Of a stretch of 64,000 nucleotides of DNA, positions 52,203 through 61,246 are shown piece by piece. Under the pieces are notes generated by a model that was not told the origin of the DNA, made no database searches, and worked only from the letters and a program-made list of their open reading frames with translations. Positions within the stretch are counted from its first letter, which is position 1. Each line of letters begins with the position of its first letter. Location: positions 15,933-79,932 of the forward strand of contig NZ_JADCNK010000024.1 in the NCBI RefSeq assembly GCF_014947265.1, written 5' to 3'. Made by a program: the position numbers and the translations under genes. The stretch is from Pedobacter sp014947265 (GTDB taxonomy: Bacteria > Bacteroidota > Bacteroidia > Sphingobacteriales > Sphingobacteriaceae).

Positions 52203-53519
52203 CTAGTACCTGTATGTATCTGCTTTGAAAGGACCTTCAACCGGTACGCCAATATAATCAGCCTGGTGTTGATCCAAAACATCTAATTCTACACCGATTT
52301 TTTCTAAGTGTAAACGGGCAACTTTTTCATCTAAATGTTTAGGCAAAGTATATACTTTGTTTTCGTAAGCACCAGTGTTAGTCCAAAGCTCTAATTGAGC
52401 TAAAGTTTGATTGGTAAACGAGTTACTCATTACAAAACTTGGGTGACCAGTTGCACAACCTAAGTTAACCAAACGACCTTCAGCAAGAACGATTACGTCT
52501 TTACCATCAATGGTATATTTATCAACCTGAGGTTTAATTTCAACTTTGGTATCTCCATAAGCACCGTTTAACCAAGCCATATCGATTTCGTTATCGAAGT
52601 GACCGATGTTACAAACAATCGCTTTATCTTTTAATGCCCTGAAGTGTTGCTCGCGAACAATATCACAGTTACCTGTAGTAGTTACAACGATATCAGCTTC
52701 TTTAATGGCTGTAGCTAATTTTTTAACTTCGTAACCTTCCATTGCTGCCTGTAAAGCACAGATCGGATCAATTTCAGTTACAATAACACGTACACCTTGT
52801 GAGCTTAACGACTCTGCAGAACCTTTACCCACATCGCCATAACCACAAACAACAGCCACTTTACCAGCCATCATTACATCGGTAGCACGACGGATCGCAT
52901 CAACTAATGATTCACGGCATCCGTATTTGTTATCGAATTTAGATTTGGTAACTGAATCGTTAACGTTAATTGCAGGTAAGTGCAATGTTCCGTTTTTCAT
53001 TCTTTCGTATAAACGGTGAACACCAGTTGTAGTTTCTTCTGATAAACCTTTAATTGCTGCAATCAGCTCAGGATATTTATCAAAAACCATATTGGTTAAA
53101 TCGCCACCATCATCCAAAATCATGTTTAATGGTTGTTGCTCCGGACCGAAGTGTAAAGTTTGCTCAATACACCAGTCGAATTCTTCTTCGTTTAAACCTT
53201 TCCAGGCATAAACCTGAATACCTGCAGCAGCGATTGCAGCAGCAGCGTGATCTTGTGTAGAAAAAATATTGCAAGATGACCAGGTAACTTCAGCACCAAG
53301 GGCCACCAATGTTTCGATTAATACAGCCGTTTGGATGGTCATGTGCAGACAGCCTGCAATACGTGCACCTTTTAACGGTTGCGTTGGACCGAATTCTTTA
53401 CGTAAACTCATTAAACCTGGCATTTCTGCTTCGGCTAATCCGATTTCTTTACGGCCCCATTCTGCCAGTGAAATGTCCTTAACTTTGTAAGGGATATAGG
53501 TTGTCTCTACTGATGACAT
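52203..53519 (-). CDS. ahcY: S-adenosylhomocysteine hydrolase
   Basis: Hydrolyses S-adenosylhomocysteine to adenosine and homocysteine, relieving inhibition of methyltransferases. The 438 residues contain the NAD site VCGYGDVGKGSAESL, the substrate loop NSVTKSKFDNKYGC-like stretch, and HPSFVMSNSFTNQ. The C-terminal KADTYRY is a family hallmark. It is preceded by a strong promoter and followed by a terminator, so it is a single-gene unit. The methyltransferases served include those such as RlmD. Confidence 0.97.
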   Translation of the reverse strand: MSSVETTYIPYKVKDISLAEWGRKEIGLAEAEMPGLMSLRKEFGPTQPLKGARIAGCLHMTIQTAVLIETLVALGAEVTWSSCNIFSTQDHAAAAIAAAGIQVYAWKGLNEEEFDWCIEQTLHFGPEQQPLNMILDDGGDLTNMVFDKYPELIAAIKGLSEETTTGVHRLYERMKNGTLHLPAINVNDSVTKSKFDNKYGCRESLVDAIRRATDVMMAGKVAVVCGYGDVGKGSAESLSSQGVRVIVTEIDPICALQAAMEGYEVKKLATAIKEADIVVTTTGNCDIVREQHFRALKDKAIVCNIGHFDNEIDMAWLNGAYGDTKVEIKPQVDKYTIDGKDVIVLAEGRLVNLGCATGHPSFVMSNSFTNQTLAQLELWTNTGAYENKVYTLPKHLDEKVARLHLEKIGVELDVLDQHQADYIGVPVEGPFKADTYRY

Positions 53520-53543
53520 AATTATTTGTTTTTAAATGTGATG

Positions 53544-53575
53544 CAAAGTTACGGCATCCCTTTGTGAAAGCCAAA
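53544..53575 (-). promoter_or_regulatory. Promoter of ahcY
   Basis: On the minus strand TTTG (53572-53575), 20 bp, then TAACTTTG (53544-53551). Both boxes and the spacing fit the Bacteroidota consensus TTTG-N19-21-TAnnTTTG. The ATG is 24 bases further on. Confidence 0.75.
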
Positions 53576-53702
53576 TAATTAAAGGGTGGGTGAGTTGGAG
53601 GATTGTAAAATAGTGATGCGATTCTTTATACCCAATTTCGAAAACTTCATGTCTTATTTGTTTTTTTGGAAAGCAAGTCCTGTAGTCTTAACTCAGCTTC
53701 GG

Positions 53703-53774
53703 CCCTGCCATACATTATAGCTCCGATGAATCCCGATATAAATCGGGACGGAGGCTGTCATTCCTGTCAGGTTT
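53703..53774 (-). repeat. Dispersed intergenic hairpin element, copy 5
   Basis: Minus strand begins AAACCTGACAGGAATGACAG and CCTCCGTCCCGA, ends TATGGCAGGGCCG. The core is a short hairpin, ATCGGGA pairing with TCCCGAT around a 4-base loop (53731-53749). Confidence 0.55.
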
Positions 53775-53936
53775 AGATTAATCAGGTACTGCGGTATGTG
53801 CTCCTAAAGAAGTCAAGTTTGGCATGGCAAGGTGCATATTAAAAACTTGACTTCTTTTAAAATCCCCAAAACATCAAAATAAAACTTTGATATCCAACTA
53901 ATTATTTCTTAAATTGTTACAACCAAATTAAACTTT

Positions 53937-54365
53937 ATGAAAAGCGTAAAACATTTACTGGACACCAAACAGGCCATCATTATCTCCGTATCTGAAAACA
54001 TTTCTGTTCTGGATGCCTTAAAAGTAATGACAGAAAAAAATATCAGTGCCGTATTGGTGATGGAAGACGAACAACTTAGTGGCATTTTTACGGAACGCGA
54101 TTATGCCAGAAAAATCATCCTGCAAGGCAAATCATCAAAAGATACGCTGATCAAAGAAGCCATGACCGCTAAGCCCATTACCATCAAGTTTAGTGACAGT
54201 ATTGATTACTGCATGGAATTGATGACGGATAAACACATCCGTCATTTACCAGTTGTAGAAAACGACGAAGTAAAAGGAATGGTATCCATCGGTGATGTGG
54301 TAAAATTTATTATTGCCGATCAAAAACAGACCATTTCTCAATTGGAAAGCTATATTAGCGGATAG
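53937..54365 (+). CDS. CBS-domain protein
   Basis: A 142-residue protein made of one Bateman module: CBS1 around residues 10-65 (LDALKVMTEKNISAVLVMED) and CBS2 around 75-130 (DYCMELMTDKHIRHLPVVEND), with no other domain. CBS pairs bind adenine nucleotides, so it may be a free-standing energy or redox sensor. No partner can be named from the neighbourhood. It sits between ahcY and a peptidase gene. Confidence 0.9.
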   Translation: MKSVKHLLDTKQAIIISVSENISVLDALKVMTEKNISAVLVMEDEQLSGIFTERDYARKIILQGKSSKDTLIKEAMTAKPITIKFSDSIDYCMELMTDKHIRHLPVVENDEVKGMVSIGDVVKFIIADQKQTISQLESYISG

Positions 54366-54611
54366 TGCTGATTTGGCTATGCTCTTGTATTAAATCTTTT
54401 GCGCCAGGATTCAGTCGGAACAATTCCGCGAAAATTTATTTCCGTCCTTTCGGGCGAAGTACAGCGAAGTCGGGAAAATCCTTTAAGGCAGTTCTCGTAA
54501 AGATTTCTCCACAAAGGCAGAAATAATTTACTGATGACGGATCATAGCTTATAAAAATCGGTAAAATCTCTGAATCGGTGTAATCACCCGCGAAGCGAAT
54601 CTATCCAATCA
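54366..54611. other. Intergenic region of about 245 bp
   Basis: No coding sequence seen. It contains sequences of the type GTCGGGAAAATCCTTTAAGG, fragments common in intergenic repeats, but no hairpin or element end that I can delimit. Confidence 0.4.
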
Positions 54612-56060
54612 TTACTTCCACCGCCACTCGCCCGCTATCGTTAAAGGTTCTTTCAAATTCTGAGATTCTAAGAAAGCCCTCAACTCTTCTTCGCCCTGAA
54701 CACCTACAGGGATTTTCGGTGTATTGGCTAATGCATAAGTTAACATGGCACTGTAGCGTACCGTATTTTTAAGTTCCTGCTCGTCAACCAGTTTAAAGCT
54801 ATCGCCATCAGAATGGTAAAAGGGTCCGGAATTATTTGGCAATTTACCACCAAAACCACCTCCTGTAGGAATACCGGCTAACATAAACGGCTGATGATCG
54901 CTATGCAAACCAGCGCCAGCATTAAACAGGTTTTTAAAGCCTGTATCAATTTTCACAATATCAGCCCCCCAGGATGTAAAAAGATCCTTCATTTCAGCAC
55001 GTGAAGTAGAGAAACCTTTCGGGTCGTTGGTCATATCGTAGTTCAGCATAAATTTCACCTGGTTTAAGGTTCCGTCTTTTTTAGCCTGATCGATATAAGC
55101 TTTAGAACCTAACAAACCTTGCTCCTCACCCATAAATAATACAAACTCTACCGTACGTTTGGTTTTTAAATTCAGTTTTTTAAAAGTCCGTGCCATATCC
55201 ATAATGGCGAAAGAGCCGATTCCATTGTCGATAGCACCAGTTGCCAAATCCCAGCTATCCAAATGCCCACCAACTACAATTTTATCTTTCGGCAATTCAG
55301 TTCCTTTAAAGGTAGCCACTACATTGCGGGCTTTAATCATACCCGAAAAATTCGTCATGGCAATATGCGCTGTTTGTGGCTGCGATTTAATTTTCTCTTT
55401 CAAAGCCATTCCATCTTCCAAACCGATACACACCGCAGGTATTGGGATCAATTTACCCGTTACCGAAGCGGTTCCGGTTAAAAGCACGCCATCTTTTACC
55501 GTATTGATAATGATTACACCAATGGCGCCATATTTCGTGGCAATAGCAGTTTTTTCAGAACGGTGTAATGATTTCGTTCCTGCAGGAGAGCCTGGTAACA
55601 CACCCAGATAAATCAATGCAATTTTACCTTTAAACTTTTCAGGACTGGCCTGATAGTCTGCTTCCAATCCGTTACCAGCGTCTACAATTTCACCTGTAAC
55701 ATCCGCACTCACCGGCGAATGCGCCAGGGTAACGGCTTTCATTTTAACAAGGCTATTTTTATCTGCACCAATTTCTACGCTGATCGTTTTTCTGGCCCAG
55801 CTTTCTACTTCAAAAGGTTGAAATTTCACCTCGCAACCATAAGATTTTAATAAATCGAAAGCATATTGCTCAGCCTTTGCCCCATTTGCAGAGCCTGTTA
55901 AACGGTGACCAATGGTTTCGGTTTCATATTTAAGGGTTTGATAAGCTTTTGAGTTTTGTTGTACATCTGTATTGATTTTGGCAAAAACATCACTAAATTT
56001 ATCCTGTGCATTGGCAAACAAAGTAGTGCAAAGAAGGGCGGTAGAGAAAAGGTATTTCAT
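54612..56060 (-). CDS. Secreted M28-family aminopeptidase/carboxypeptidase Q-like
   Basis: A 482-residue zinc peptidase with a signal peptide (residues 1-18, FANAQ). A PA domain occupies about 120-240. The catalytic domain has VVGGHLDSWDLATGAIDNG (His and Asp ligands), FVLFMGEEQGLLGS (catalytic Glu), NYDMTNDPKG, and LHSDHQPF with the last His. It resembles plasma carboxypeptidase Q. It acts outside the cytoplasm, degrading peptides. A second M28 peptidase is at 18.3 kb, sharing the fold but not the GEEQ motif. Confidence 0.9.
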   Translation of the reverse strand: MKYLFSTALLCTTLFANAQDKFSDVFAKINTDVQQNSKAYQTLKYETETIGHRLTGSANGAKAEQYAFDLLKSYGCEVKFQPFEVESWARKTISVEIGADKNSLVKMKAVTLAHSPVSADVTGEIVDAGNGLEADYQASPEKFKGKIALIYLGVLPGSPAGTKSLHRSEKTAIATKYGAIGVIIINTVKDGVLLTGTASVTGKLIPIPAVCIGLEDGMALKEKIKSQPQTAHIAMTNFSGMIKARNVVATFKGTELPKDKIVVGGHLDSWDLATGAIDNGIGSFAIMDMARTFKKLNLKTKRTVEFVLFMGEEQGLLGSKAYIDQAKKDGTLNQVKFMLNYDMTNDPKGFSTSRAEMKDLFTSWGADIVKIDTGFKNLFNAGAGLHSDHQPFMLAGIPTGGGFGGKLPNNSGPFYHSDGDSFKLVDEQELKNTVRYSAMLTYALANTPKIPVGVQGEEELRAFLESQNLKEPLTIAGEWRWK

Positions 56061-56533
56061 TAGGTTTAGTTATATCTGCTGAAAGTACAAATTTTCGTTA
56101 GACATTGCCAGCTGTAACGTTTATTTTGCTTTTCTTTTCTTTACCACAAGAAAATGAATTAGCAATCTTTTCCCCATGCACAACCTTGCCTCGGCTCACC
56201 GCCGCCGATGGGCTCTTTCTTTTCTCTTGATAGAAAAGAAACAAAAGATCAAGGCTTGCATCCTTTCTTGTAAAAAACTACAAAAATCTCAATTGCGGCA
56301 GTCTATAGGCTCTGTCCTAACCTCATTGCCACTACACTCGCTTAAACACTGCCTTGGTCTGTGGAAGTATTGGTGAAACTGCAAAGGTTTTTGTGCTTTT
56401 TCCTACGAAAATCTGCTAGGCCACACAGCAAAGTGCAGCTGCCCACTTAGTACTTTACAAAACAAAAAACTTAAATGTACTCAGGTGACTTAGGTGGTTA
56501 AAATAATTTTAGCAAAATGTTTTAGATGGTAAA
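56061..56533. other. Intergenic region of about 470 bp
   Basis: No convincing gene. Around 56215-56245 a segment TTTCTTTTCTCTTGATAG is followed by its inverted form AAAAGAAA, and the text AAAGATCAAGGCTTGC resembles an intergenic repeat of this group. The exact element limits are unclear. Short frames in it are rich in codons from repeat DNA. Confidence 0.45.
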
Positions 56534-57589
56534 CTAAGGTTTTACATGCACCTTTTTCTTCGGAAAAACCAACGAAGCCACGATACTGATTACTAAGATA
56601 CTTAAAATCACAATCAGTGAATGCTCAGTGGTAAATCCCCATTTCTCCAAATAAATATGGCCTAACATTTTTACACCGATAAAAGCCAGTAAAACCGCTA
56701 AACCCGTTTTTAGATAATGGAATTTATGGATAATATTTACCAGTAAAAAGAACATAGACCGCAAGCCCATGATGGCAAAAATATTAGAGAAAAACACAAT
56801 ATAAGGATCTTTGGTAACCGCAAAAATTGCTGGAATGGAATCCACTGCAAATAACAAATCGGTAAACTCTACAATCAACAGTACCAAAAACAACGGCGTA
56901 ACCATTCTTTTATGGTCTATTTTAACAAAGAAGTTTTTACCCTCGTATTTTGGATGAATGGAAAATATCTTTGAGGCCCATTTCACCACAGGGTGGTTTT
57001 CCGGATCAATTTTATCATCTTCCTCCTTGCTGAAAAACATCTTCACGCCAGTAAACACCAGGAAAGCACCAAAAACATAAAGTATCCAGGCAAATTTGGT
57101 AATCAGTGCCGCGCCCACAAAAATGAAGATGAAACGCATAATGATAGCGCCCAATATCCCCCAGAACAATACGCGGTGATAATATTTTTCTTCAACCGCA
57201 AATGCAGAAAAAATGAGCACGATAACAAAGATATTATCTACCGAAAGCGCATACTCAATTACGTAACCCGTTAAAAACTCCAGTCCGAGGTTTTGCTTAT
57301 AAACCGCCAAACTTCCTTCAAAATCGCCTGGAACCAGTTTAATATGATGTTGATGTTTGGTTACAATCTCTTGCAGGTGGGCAAAATCCTTAATTCCATG
57401 CAGCTGGTGGCCTTCAGTCAGCAGGATAAAATAAAAGCCGATGGCCAGGGCCACCATAATTAAACTCATTATTCCCGCTTGTTTTAAACTCACTACATGC
57501 TCTTTCCTGCTAAAAAGACCAAGGTCCAAAGCAAGAATCAGTACAATAAAAAGAAGAAAACCTAAGCTAAAAAGTAATTCGTTACCCAT
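56534..57589 (-). CDS. TerC-family membrane protein (Alx-like)
   Basis: A polytopic protein of 351 residues with about nine helices. The TerC motifs are ALDLGLFSRKEH, EYALSVDNIFVIVLI, and LLFAVDSIPAIFAVTKDP, holding acidic residues inside the membrane. TerC/Alx proteins are linked to tellurite resistance, and in E. coli Alx to Mn export and pH response. The start ATG shares one base with the polyprenyl synthase stop (TAATG), so it is coupled. A cytoplasmic loop of about 30 charged residues is near the middle. Confidence 0.9.
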   Translation of the reverse strand: MGNELLFSLGFLLFIVLILALDLGLFSRKEHVVSLKQAGIMSLIMVALAIGFYFILLTEGHQLHGIKDFAHLQEIVTKHQHHIKLVPGDFEGSLAVYKQNLGLEFLTGYVIEYALSVDNIFVIVLIFSAFAVEEKYYHRVLFWGILGAIIMRFIFIFVGAALITKFAWILYVFGAFLVFTGVKMFFSKEEDDKIDPENHPVVKWASKIFSIHPKYEGKNFFVKIDHKRMVTPLFLVLLIVEFTDLLFAVDSIPAIFAVTKDPYIVFFSNIFAIMGLRSMFFLLVNIIHKFHYLKTGLAVLLAFIGVKMLGHIYLEKWGFTTEHSLIVILSILVISIVASLVFPKKKVHVKP

Positions 57590-58560
57590 TATTTTTTACG
57601 TTCAGTGGTATAGAGTACAAGTTGTTCTAAACCTGTTCTGGCCTCACCTGCATCAAAACTATGCAGAATATCAAATGCTTGATTCTGGTACTCCAACATT
57701 TTCTCATTGGCATAATACACACCTTGGTGCGCATTTACAAAATCAATAATCTGTTGTATTTTAACCGGATCGTCCTGATGGTTTTTCACCAGGTTGATCA
57801 TTTTTTTACGCTCTGTTTTCTCAGCTTTATTTAAGGCATAAATTAAAGGCAAGGTTACTTTCTTCTCCTTAATATCAATACCCAAAGGCTTGCCAACATC
57901 ATCAGTTCCAAAATCGAAAGTATCGTCCTTAATCTGAAAGGCAATCCCAACTTTTTCGCCAAACAGACGCATTTTTTCTATTGTTTCATCACTCGCACCT
58001 GCAGAAGCAGCACCCGCAGCGCAGCAGGAAGCAATTAAAGAGGCAGTTTTCTGTCGGATTACATCAAAATACAAATCTTCCGAAATGTCCATCCTCCGCA
58101 CCTTTTCTACCTGCAGCAGTTCGCCTTCACTCATCTGTTTCACCGCTTCCGATACAATTTGTAACAATCGGTGTTCATTATTGTTTACTGAAAGTAATAA
58201 TCCTTTAGCCAATAAGTAATCGCCAACTAAAACGGCAATTTTATTTTTCCATAAAGCATTGATGGAGAAAAAGCCACGGCGTTCATAAGCATTGTCTACC
58301 ACATCATCATGCACCAAAGTGGCCGTATGTAAAAGCTCTACCAAAGCAGCTCCACGATGGGTTGATTCTGTAATTCCGCCACAAAGTTTAGCCGCAAAAA
58401 ACACGAACATCGGCCGCATTTGTTTGCCTTTTTGCTTTACAATATAATGGGTAATCCTATCCAGCAACGGTGCGTCGCTATGCATCGATTCCTTAAAAGT
58501 TTTTTCAAACGCTTTAATATCAGCAGCTATAGGTGTTTTTATCTGTTCGATTCCCGGCAT
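57589..58560 (-). CDS. Polyprenyl diphosphate synthase
   Basis: All-alpha trans-prenyltransferase of 323 residues, building long-chain (probably C35-C45) isoprenyl diphosphate for menaquinone. First aspartate motif LVHDDVVDN, second KDDTFDFGTDD, and Lys/Arg patch KGKQMRPMF. A longer frame to 58704 adds 48 residues with hydrophobic, non-family content and repeat-like DNA, so I start at MPGIEQ (ATG 58560). The substrates come from the MEP pathway of which ispH at 6 kb is the last step. Chain length needs the residues before the first motif to be modelled. Confidence 0.88.
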   Translation of the reverse strand: MPGIEQIKTPIAADIKAFEKTFKESMHSDAPLLDRITHYIVKQKGKQMRPMFVFFAAKLCGGITESTHRGAALVELLHTATLVHDDVVDNAYERRGFFSINALWKNKIAVLVGDYLLAKGLLLSVNNNEHRLLQIVSEAVKQMSEGELLQVEKVRRMDISEDLYFDVIRQKTASLIASCCAAGAASAGASDETIEKMRLFGEKVGIAFQIKDDTFDFGTDDVGKPLGIDIKEKKVTLPLIYALNKAEKTERKKMINLVKNHQDDPVKIQQIIDFVNAHQGVYYANEKMLEYQNQAFDILHSFDAGEARTGLEQLVLYTTERKK

Positions 58561-58668
58561 TAAGTCGAAAAATTTTGATTGCAAACTTAAACTAATTTCC
58601 CATAAAAAGGTAATGTGTAAGCTTATTATTAAGGATTTGAAAAGCAAAGGACAGCAATCTTTAACATC

Positions 58669-58741
58669 TTTGCTCCTGCTATTGCCCATAGTCCTCGCCC
58701 CCATGCTTCGGGCTGTGGGCTATTTGGCGCTATCAGGTTTA
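58669..58741 (-). repeat. Dispersed intergenic hairpin element, copy 6
   Basis: Minus strand begins TAAACCTGATAGCGCC and contains AATAGCCCACAGCCCGAAGC, then GGGCAATAGCAGGAGC. GCCCA and TGGGC pair in the core. The end resembles that of copies 2 and 4 (AGCAGGA). Confidence 0.55.
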
Positions 58742-58850
58742 ACATGATGGGGCAGTGCAGGTAAAAAGGCCCCTCAAAGCGATAATTAATTCCCCTAAAA
58801 ATTAGCTTTATTTAAATTCAAATTTTACATTTAAACCAATATTTAATGGC

Positions 58851-59849
58851 ATGAAAAAACGCTACAAAGTAATTATAGGCCTTTCGGCATTTATTATTGC
58901 TGGTTATTTGTTAGGACCAAAACCTAAAAAACCAGTATTTAGTGAGGAGCTGACCAAAGTGCCCGATCTGGAAGACCTGGACGGTTATGTAGCCAGTATC
59001 GAATCCATGCATAAAATAAAACCCGGCAACGAAGCTGAAATTGTATGGGCCGATAGCCTTCACCAGCAAACCGAATATGCCATTGTGTATTTACATGGTT
59101 TTTCAGCATCAAAAACAGAAGGCAACCCGGTACACTTAAATTTAGCTAAGCAATTACACGCCAATTTATACCTTGCCCGCCTGGCCGATCACGGAATTGA
59201 TACCCTGGCACCCATGCAATATTTTACAGCCGACCGCCTTTGGGAAACCAGCAAACAGGCCTATGCCATCGGCAAAAAACTAGGCAAAAAAGTAATTTTA
59301 GTGGGTACCTCTACCGGTGGAACGGTGGCTTTAAAATTAGCGGCAACCTATCCAGAAATTCACAGTTTGATTTTAATGTCGCCAAATGTGGCCATTAATG
59401 ATAAAAATGCCTGGCTTTTAAACAATCCCTGGGGCTTACAGATTGCCCGTAAAGTAGTAGGTGGCGATGAACGTAAAGTAGACGACCGCACCAACGAATA
59501 TAAAAAATACTGGTACACCAATTACCGGCTCGAATCGTTGGTAGAACTGGAAGAATTTATAGAAAGCAGCATGCTCAAACCAACCTTTAAAAAGGTAAAA
59601 CAACCTGTTTTACTGCTTTATTACTATAAAAATGAGCTTGAACAGGATCCTGTAGTCCGGGTAGATGCCATGTTGAAAATGTTCGATGAATTGGGTACGC
59701 CTGATAACTTAAAAAGAAAAGTAGCTATACCCAATGCAGGTAACCATGTAATGGGATCGTATATTACTTCTAAAGATTTGCCAGGAGTAGAAACTGCTAT
59801 TGAAAGTTTTGTAGAGAGTACGCTGAAAGCATTAGCTAAAAGAATTTAA
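58851..59849 (+). CDS. Alpha/beta hydrolase, membrane-anchored
   Basis: A 332-residue protein. An N-terminal helix (about residues 5-24) then an alpha/beta-hydrolase fold: YLHGFSASKTEG as the oxyanion region, LVGTSTGGTVALKLA as the nucleophile elbow (GTSTGG), a lid with WLLNNPWGLQIARK, and AIPNAGNHVMGSY giving the late His. Family esterase/lipase. Substrate unknown. No near partner gene. Ends just before the AT-rich HEPN-like gene. Confidence 0.85.
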   Translation: MKKRYKVIIGLSAFIIAGYLLGPKPKKPVFSEELTKVPDLEDLDGYVASIESMHKIKPGNEAEIVWADSLHQQTEYAIVYLHGFSASKTEGNPVHLNLAKQLHANLYLARLADHGIDTLAPMQYFTADRLWETSKQAYAIGKKLGKKVILVGTSTGGTVALKLAATYPEIHSLILMSPNVAINDKNAWLLNNPWGLQIARKVVGGDERKVDDRTNEYKKYWYTNYRLESLVELEEFIESSMLKPTFKKVKQPVLLLYYYKNELEQDPVVRVDAMLKMFDELGTPDNLKRKVAIPNAGNHVMGSYITSKDLPGVETAIESFVESTLKALAKRI

Positions 59850-59889
59850 AAAACAAATCCAACAATTATTTATTAAAAAACGCTCAAAC

Positions 59890-61086
59890 ATGAAAATCGA
59901 ATACCTTATTGTTTTTAAAACATCAGAAAAAGTATGTAACTCAATTAAAACTTTCAAAAATCTACTACAAGCTGATGATTTAATAACTATTTCAAGTAAT
60001 AATATTAAATATAAAAATAAAGATTTCAAAATAATAATTGGTCATGGAGAAATAACTGACAAAAGTCAAAAATTCTTTCAATTAGAGGTTAATTATGAAG
60101 AAGCGGATGATGCAATAATGTTGCTCCAAGAACTCTTGAAAAGAATAAGAGGCTTAGTTAATAAATTTGGAGGTGAAATGAATGTAATTTGGGATGATCT
60201 TGGAATGTATAATGCAAAAAAATCATACCCTATAATTTGTGAACTTGAAAATCTCTTAAGAAAATTGATATCCAAATTTATGTTAACAAATATTGGCACA
60301 AACTGGACCAAGGAAACATTACCCAATGAAGTAAGAGATGCGGTTAGTAAAAGTAAGAGACCAAATAACAATTTATTACATAATGTTGATTTCATTCATT
60401 TAGCTGATTTTCTATTCAAGCCCTATCAAACAAAATTTATTTCTGAACTTTTTGAAAAAATAAAAAAATGCAATAGCGTACAAGATTTAGAATTAGAAGA
60501 TTTAAAGACGTATATCCCTAAATCAAATTGGCAAAGATATTTCAAAGCTGTTGTTGAATGTGAGGATGAATTTCTTTTGAAGAGATGGTCGAAACTTTAT
60601 GAATTAAGATGCTTGGTTGCTCATAATAATTTTTTGACAAACAATGAATTTAATGAAATATTAGAATTAACAGAACAAATAGAAAAGCCATTAAAAGAGG
60701 CTCTAGAAAAATTGAATGAAATAATAATTCCGGATGAAGAAAAAGAGCAAATTGTTGAGAATGTAACAAGTAATCTTAATGAGGCAGTAGGCGAATATTT
60801 AAATTATTGGAAGCTAATTACCCAGGAAATATCAGATGCCCACTCTAGACTTGTTAAAGAAGCTAATAAAAACTATACTAGTAAACAACAAGTAATTGCA
60901 TTAATCAAGGATGGACATTTAAAACAAGAGTTTTTGGATGAACTGCAACCACTTGGTGAGTTCAGAAATATTCTAGTTCACAAAAATCTAAATTCCGATT
61001 TTACTAAGGATACACTAGAAGCAAAAAATAACCTTATAGAAAACTTTTACAATAAAAGAGTGTTTCTAGAAGAACCATTTTTTTAG
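59890..61086 (+). CDS. Protein with two HEPN-like RX4H motifs
   Basis: A 398-residue soluble protein, strikingly AT-rich, without signal peptide. Two helical parts each hold an R-x4-H motif: ELRCLVAHNNFL near residues 238-249 and EFRNILVHKNL near residues 357-367, the pattern of HEPN ribonucleases (the second is RNxxxH). The first is preceded by YPIICELENLLRKLISKF, a Swt1/Abi-type HEPN entrance helix. The N-terminal ~100 residues form another domain. HEPN proteins cut RNA in toxin-antitoxin and phage-defence systems. No antitoxin (MNT) gene is adjacent. Function not established. Confidence 0.65.
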   Translation: MKIEYLIVFKTSEKVCNSIKTFKNLLQADDLITISSNNIKYKNKDFKIIIGHGEITDKSQKFFQLEVNYEEADDAIMLLQELLKRIRGLVNKFGGEMNVIWDDLGMYNAKKSYPIICELENLLRKLISKFMLTNIGTNWTKETLPNEVRDAVSKSKRPNNNLLHNVDFIHLADFLFKPYQTKFISELFEKIKKCNSVQDLELEDLKTYIPKSNWQRYFKAVVECEDEFLLKRWSKLYELRCLVAHNNFLTNNEFNEILELTEQIEKPLKEALEKLNEIIIPDEEKEQIVENVTSNLNEAVGEYLNYWKLITQEISDAHSRLVKEANKNYTSKQQVIALIKDGHLKQEFLDELQPLGEFRNILVHKNLNSDFTKDTLEAKNNLIENFYNKRVFLEEPFF

Positions 61087-61246
61087 AAGATTATACATCA
61101 CAGATTCATATGCTTTCAGATTGCAATCTATAAATAACATATAATTATGTGAATTATGCAGAATCGAAAAAATAATTTCCGGAGTCGACTTATGAAGCTC
61201 TTACGCTACATTATCTAATAAACCCTTGTAAAATAATGTAGCTAAG

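Noticed and set aside
55159..55611. 150-codon plus-strand frame opposite the M28 peptidase at 54.6-56.1 kb
   Set aside because: Shadow of a gene with clear signal peptide and zinc motifs.
58561..58704. 48-residue N-terminal extension of the polyprenyl synthase
   Set aside because: The added residues are hydrophobic and Cys/Leu-rich, come partly from a dispersed repeat, and are not part of the enzyme family.
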